Position numbers and translations under genes: made by a program. 64,000 nt of DNA, from NCBI RefSeq assembly GCF_904849725.1, contig NC_058520.1, forward strand, positions 399,355,993 to 399,419,992. The letters run 5' to 3'. This document shows positions 59,674 through 64,000 of the stretch, piece after piece. This stretch comes from Hordeum vulgare subsp. vulgare. Its lineage: Eukaryota; Streptophyta; Magnoliopsida; Poales; Poaceae. The first letter of the stretch is position 1. Every line of letters starts with the position of its first letter. Under the pieces are notes generated by a model. It saw only the letters and a list, made by a program, of their open reading frames with translations. It was not told the origin of the DNA and did not search any database.

Positions 59674-59877
59674 CGAGGGTGACACCTCGCTAAGTACTCC
59701 TGATGATATCGCTGTAGTATAGCTAGTCGGTCGTGGTTATCGAGGGTGATTCCTCTTTCACCATTCCCGATGACGCCTCTGTCGTGCCACCCCGCGAGTG
59801 TGGGACCCCCGAGGGTGATTCCTCTAAGCCCACCTTGATGGGTACATCGTTCGGAATCTAACGAGGGTGATACCTCG
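59674..59877 (+). repeat. Four spaced CGAGGGTGAYWCCTC inverted repeats
   Basis: At 59674, 59741, 59810 and 59862 the motif CGAGG-GTGA(C/T)(A/T)-CCTC(G) occurs, each with a 4-5 bp stem. Spacing is 67, 69 and 52 bases, with little similarity between the spacers. The repetition suggests a protein- or RNA-structure motif, or an old tandem duplication. Confidence 0.55.
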
Positions 59878-61223
59878 GGTTCCCCCCGATGTTACAACCA
59901 CACAGTTACTCGACCATGTTACTGGTATCATTGGTGATTAGTTGTAAGACGGGTGGATTCCCGTGAGATTGTGTTGGTGGCCTAATTAAAATGCTAATGG
60001 ATTTGGGTATTTGATCTGGGTTGGTCGGAGACCTTTTCGCACTAACCGGCTACGCGGGAAGAATTATGGGTACTCGGCGTCGCGGTATCAGCCGAAGCTT
60101 TTCAGATGCCAGCAATGTAGCGGCGCGCACCCGAGTGGTCCCGAGATGCATCGCGCTTGTGATTAAGGGATGCTAGGACTGACGTCGGCCGCCCACGCCA
60201 CGTGCAAGAGCGTGAAGGGGAACTGGGCCCATGAACCCTTTGTGCTTAGGATTTAGACCGGCGGGCTGGCCTCTCTGATTAGTCTTAGGTGGGGCTGCGA
60301 CGTGTCGATATTCCGAGGCCGGGCAGGACCCAGAAAAGTATGTCCGACCAGAGTGTTATCGAGCGTGACGGGACATGTGGTGCACCCCTGCAGGGATGAA
60401 AATTAACTATTCGGATAGCCGTGTCCACGGTTACAGGACGACTTGGAGTTGTGCCCCAATCTTTTACAACTACAATTGTTACATAACTGGAATTAGTTTG
60501 CCTCGGGATTACTTCCTCGCAGGGAGTCGAGGGAGGATCTTTAGGCGTGACCTCACTTTAATATTGCTGCAACAATATGACTATTAATGTGTTACCCCCT
60601 GTTCTACTCTCGTCTATTGCTGCAAGACCCTGAAGATGCTAGTCTTCGATAGGACTAGGCCTTCTCTCTCTATTCTCGCATTGCTGCAGTCAGTCCACAT
60701 ATAACCCCCCTTCTTTGATACTGATGCATATTTAGAATAGTACTGATGTAAGACTTGTGAGTACTTTGGATGAGTACTCACCGCTGCTTTGCTCCCCCCT
60801 TGTCCCCTTGATCTGTTTGCTGCGACCAGATGATGGAGCCCAGGAGATGGAGGTCCCCGCCGCCGACGACTGCTACCCCGACAATGCCTACTACCTCGTG
60901 GAGGCCGCTGATGATCAGGAGTAGTTAGGAGGTTCCCAGGCAGGAGGCCTCGCCTCGTTCGATCGTTGTATCTTTTGTGCTAGCCTTCTCTAAGGCACCC
61001 CATGTTGTTTTATGTCTGTACTCAGATATTTGTTGCTTCCGCTGACTCGTGTGTTTATCGAGCTTTCGTATTCTAGCCCTCGAGGCCCCTGGCTTGTAAT
61101 ATGAAGCTGATGTTATTTTATTTGTGTCTAGAGTTGTGTTGTGATATCTTCCCGTGAGTCCTTGGGTTTGATCGTACGCATTTGCGTGTATGATTAGCGT
61201 ACGATTAAATCGAGGGCGTCACA

Positions 61224-62338
61224 CATAACTTTCAAAGTTTCATCCATATTGATCTTGGGAGGAGCACATCTAACTTTCAAAGCATCAATATCAATAGACA
61301 TTCTATCAACGCTCCTAGCCAAATCATCAATTTTGAGTAGTTTTTCTTCTATGGACGCATTGAAACTCTTTGATATTACTCTCTAGATCAGAGGTTAATT
61401 TATTGTAGTTTCCATGAGCATTTTTGTAGGAGTTGCCAAAGTTATTAGAGAGATTACTAGGAAAAGGCCTAGGAATATAGTTTCCTCTAAAAGCATTGTT
61501 GTTGCCAAAATTCCTACCAACAAAATTAACTTCCAAGCTTTCGTTGCTACTCTCAATCAAGGAAGACAAGGGCATATCATTTGGATCTAAAGGAGCACCT
61601 TTACTAGCAACCAATTTCATTAACTCGTCCACCTTAGCACTCAACGAGTTAATTTCTTCTATAGCGTGTACCTTTTTACTAGTAGGTGACCTTTCAGTGT
61701 GCCACTGAGAATAGTTTGTCATGATATTGTCTAGGAGTTTTGTGGCTTCTCCTAATGTGATTTCCATGATCATTCCACCGGAGGCGGAGTCCAAGATATT
61801 TCTAGAAGCGAAATTCAAACCGGCGTAGAAGATTTGTATAATCACCCAAAGACTCAAGCCATGAGAGGGACAATTTCTAATCATCAATTTCATTCTCTCC
61901 CAAGATTGTGCAACATGTTCATGATCAAGTTTCTTAAAATTCATGATATCATTACGGAGAGAGATAATCTTAGCCGGCGGAAAATACTTGGATATATAAG
62001 CATCTTTGCACTTGTTCCAAGAATCAATACTATTTTTGGGCAAAGATGAAAACCAAGTTTTTGCCCGATCTCGCAACGAGAACGGAAATAGCTTCAATTT
62101 AATAACATCATTATCCACATCTTTCTTATTTTGCATATCGCAAAGCTCAATGAAGGTATTAAGATGGGATGCGACATCTTCACTAGTAAGGCCGGAGAAT
62201 TGCTCTTTCATAACAAGATTCGGCAAAGGAGCATTGATTTCATATGATTCCGCACTAGTGGCGGGAGCAATCGGAGTACTAATAAAACCATTATTATTAG
62301 TATTCGAGAAGTCATAAAAGTTTGGTGTTTTCAGTCAT
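61224..62338 (-). pseudogene. gag half of the A2 gag-protease gene
   Basis: The minus strand starts at ATG 62338 (MTEN). An extra A within the first five codons shifts the frame; the long frame is then read from 62226. It encodes the Athila Gag core: KLFPFSLRDRAKTWF, SWNKCKDAYISKYFPP and SWERMKLMIRNCPSHG, then a linker with ASKGAPLDPNDMP and an Asn-rich region (FGNNNAFRGNYIPRPFP). A second frame change lies near 61370. The 3' part is separated by chromovirus T and continues at 49205. It would form the particle of a non-autonomous element. Confidence 0.85.
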
Positions 62339-62582
62339 GGTGACTTCAGCAAGCAGACAAGCACACAAACGAACAGAAAGCAAGCGAGAGAAAAGGGCAA
62401 ACGAAAAAGGCAAATATTTTTGTAAATTTTGTTTTTCAGAAGTGGGGGGGAGGAAAACGAGAGGCAAAAGAAGTAAATGCAAGATATGATTTTGCGACAC
62501 TTACTTGGATAATCTTCACTTAGAATAATCCCCGGTGCCAGAAATTGACACGTTGACGGGAGACTATTCTTGACTTGATCCT
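62339..62582 (-). other. Short leader of A2 between primer-binding site and gag
   Basis: The leader of about 240 bases contains a decayed second primer-binding-like module at 62531-62540 (CCCGGTGCCA on the plus strand, followed by GAAATT as at the true site). The pair is linked by GTTGACGGGAGAC. No gene is seen. Confidence 0.65.
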
Positions 62583-62598
62583 CCCGGCAACGGCGCCA
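62583..62598 (-). other. Primer-binding site of A2 (tRNA-Asp type)
   Basis: The minus strand reads TGGCGCCGTTGCCGGG, eleven bases inside the 5' LTR end. Confidence 0.85.
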
Positions 62599-62609
62599 GA
62601 AATTCTTCT

Positions 62610-64000
62610 TGCTACCTCTTGAGCTTGTGTTGGTTTTTCCCTTGAAGAGGAAAGGGTGATGCAGCACAGTAGCAGTAAGTATTTCCCTCAGTTTTGAGAA
62701 CCAAGGTATCAATCCAGTAGGAGTATCAAGCCAAGTTTCCAAAGTACTTGTGCAAAAACAGCAAACTTGCACCCAACGCTACAAAGGGGTTGTCAATCCC
62801 TTCATGATTCATTGCAAGGTGAGATCTGAAGGTGGAAAGTGCAACAAAGTAAAAGTGTAAGGCTGAAAATATGATGTGAAGTAGACCCGGGGGCCATAGT
62901 GTTCACTAGAGGCTTCTCTCAAAATAGCAAGTATTACGGTGGGTGAACGAATTACTATCGAGCAATTGATAGAATCGCGCAAAGTCATGACGATATCTAA
63001 TGCAATGATCATACATATAGGCATCACGTCCGAGACAAGTAGACCGATACTGTCTGCATCTACTACTATTACTCCACACATCGACCGCTATCCAACATGC
63101 ATCTAGTGTATTGAGATCATGACGAACAGAGTAACGCCTTAAGCAAGATGACATGATGTAGAGGGATAAATTCATGCAATAGATATAAACCCCATCTTTT
63201 TACCCTTGATGGCAACAACACGGTGCGTGCCTCGCTACCCCTTTTGTCACTGGGTGAGGTCACCGCATGATATGAACCCAAAACCAAGCACTTCTCCCAT
63301 TGCAATAATCATAGATCAAGTTGGCCAAACAAAACCCACAACTCGAAGAGAAATACAAGGATATGAAATCTTGCATACAAGAGATGAGAAGAAACTCAAA
63401 TAAGATTCATAGATAATCTGATCATAAATTCACAATTCATCGGATCTCGACAAACACACCGCAAAAGAACATTACATCGGACAGATCTCCATGAAGATCA
63501 TGGAGAACTTTGTATTGAAGATCCAAGAGAGCGAAGAAGCCATCTAGCTACTAGCTATGGACCCGAAGGTCTATGGTGAAATAATCACGCATCATCGGAG
63601 AGGCAATGGTGTTGATGAAGAAGCCCTCTGTATCCGATTCCCCCCTCCGACAGGGCACCAGAACGTGCCCCACATGGGATCTTGCAGAGACAGAAGCTTG
63701 CGGCGGCGGAAAAGTATTTTCGTGGATCTTTCTCGTGGTTTTGGATTTTTCGGGGATTTATAGGCAGAAGAAGTAGGGCAGACGAGCCACAGGGGGCCCA
63801 CAAGCCTGCTAGGTGCGCCCCCCTGGCCACGCCTAGGGGGCTTGTGGCCTCCCGTGGTGGCCTCTGCCTTGGTTCTCACGCCCCCGTGCGTATCTTCTGT
63901 TCCGGAAAAAATCTTTTCGGAAGTTTTATTCCGTTTGGACTCCGTTTAATATTCTCCTCTGAAAAGGGTCAAAAACACGGAAAAAACAGGAACTGGCACT
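62610..64000 (-). repeat. 5' LTR of A2, cut by the window edge
   Basis: The first 1391 of about 1507 expected bases, counted from the internal side, match the 3' LTR at 35062-36568 with few differences. This includes the palindromic CACAAGCC block (63795-63850). The outer end and the target duplication lie outside the window. Confidence 0.9.

Larger units (their letters stand above)
49206..61223 (+). mobile_element. Chromovirus T (Ty3/gypsy, Tekay/Del clade) with an extra upstream gene
   Basis: This is a complete plus-strand element: 5' LTR, tRNA-Met primer-binding site, an extra 260-codon gene, gag-pol with C-terminal chromodomain, polypurine tract and 3' LTR. Clade assignment rests on the gag-protease-RT-RNase H-integrase order, the GPF segment and the chromodomain. 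By eye, the last 1.2 kb of the two LTRs differ at about 14 positions, mostly transitions, so the insertion is fairly recent and the youngest here that can be judged. The LTRs differ in length (2169 and 3936 bp). It inserted between the gag and protease parts of A2. Confidence 0.9.
57288..61223 (+). repeat. 3' LTR of chromovirus T, full length
   Basis: The 3936-bp LTR runs from TGTTACATCCTTG to GGGCGTCACA and ends at the target duplication CATAA. It keeps the 58281-60039 segment absent from the 5' LTR. It contains a run of 18 C at about 57716-57733, a GTAT microsatellite at 58493-58537 and four short inverted repeats at 59674-59877. Confidence 0.92.
35062..64000 (-). mobile_element. Athila-type gypsy element A2, gag-protease only, extends beyond the window
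   Basis: The minus-strand element has its 3' LTR at 35062-36568 and its 5' LTR from 62610 past the right edge. Between them lie gag (62338 downwards), protease (49205-48262) and about 2.75 kb of non-coding 3' sequence (47729-48261 plus 36569-38787). It holds two later insertions, Copia C3 and the chromovirus T. No reverse transcriptase, RNase H or integrase is present, although both ends and the gag-protease gene are. It inserted into the Tat antisense gene; the left target duplication is presumably TGGAT (35057-35061). Confidence 0.88.

Noticed and set aside
58281..60039. The segment missing from the chromovirus 5' LTR as a spliced intron (it begins GTGAG).
   Set aside because: Its right edge ends CG, not AG, and a spliced template would remove it from both LTRs. 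A TCG microhomology deletion explains it better.
1..64000. Host genes, tRNA or rRNA genes, CRISPR arrays, or a bacterial-style operon.
   Set aside because: Every stretch can be assigned to a retrotransposon or an insertion in one. No cloverleaf, rRNA segment, regular spacer array or non-element protein domain was seen.

Overview
The window is plant nuclear DNA made almost entirely of nested LTR retrotransposons. I find no host gene, tRNA, rRNA or CRISPR array. Four partial or complete LTRs belong to the BARE-1/Angela/WIS Copia group, which is characteristic of the wheat tribe. Together with large Athila-, Tat- and Tekay-type Ty3/gypsy elements, this points to an intergenic block of a Triticeae genome (wheat, Aegilops, barley or rye). 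The species cannot be decided from this sequence.

The outer frame is a decayed plus-strand Tat-lineage gypsy element whose pieces run from 2739 to 35061. From left to right, its LTR remnant (2739-3657) abuts a minus-strand Copia (C1, 1-2738, 5' part only). A truncated minus-strand Athila-type element (A1, 3658-9408) separates the LTR from the Tat gag/protease (9409-10103). The Tat RNase H and integrase follow (10204-11798 and 13309-13959), split by a 1.5-kb solo LTR (11799-13308) with a perfect 5-bp target duplication. A plus-strand Copia (C2, 13960-21368) has lost most of its 3' LTR. The Tat 3' part (21369-23361 and 34458-35061) carries an antisense, apparently intron-containing gene. That gene is split by an 11-kb gypsy-like element with no coding capacity (D, 23362-34457; target duplication CTCTA).

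From 35062 past the right edge lies a second minus-strand Athila-type element (A2), which encodes only gag and protease. It contains two further insertions: a complete minus-strand Copia (C3, 38788-47728) and a complete plus-strand Tekay/Del chromovirus (T, 49206-61223). T is the least decayed element. Its polyprotein is one frame broken by only four stop codons, and upstream of gag it has an intact 260-codon extra gene with a double-stranded-RNA-binding-like pattern. I consider that gene the most interesting feature of the window.

The genes form separate retrotransposon cassettes, not a pathway. In each autonomous element gag would form the particle, protease, reverse transcriptase, RNase H and integrase would process, copy and insert the RNA, and the LTRs would supply promoter and terminator. 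A1, A2 and D lack pol, so they could only have moved with enzymes supplied by other elements. Every gag-pol here is broken, so the nest is a record of past insertion, deletion and LTR recombination.
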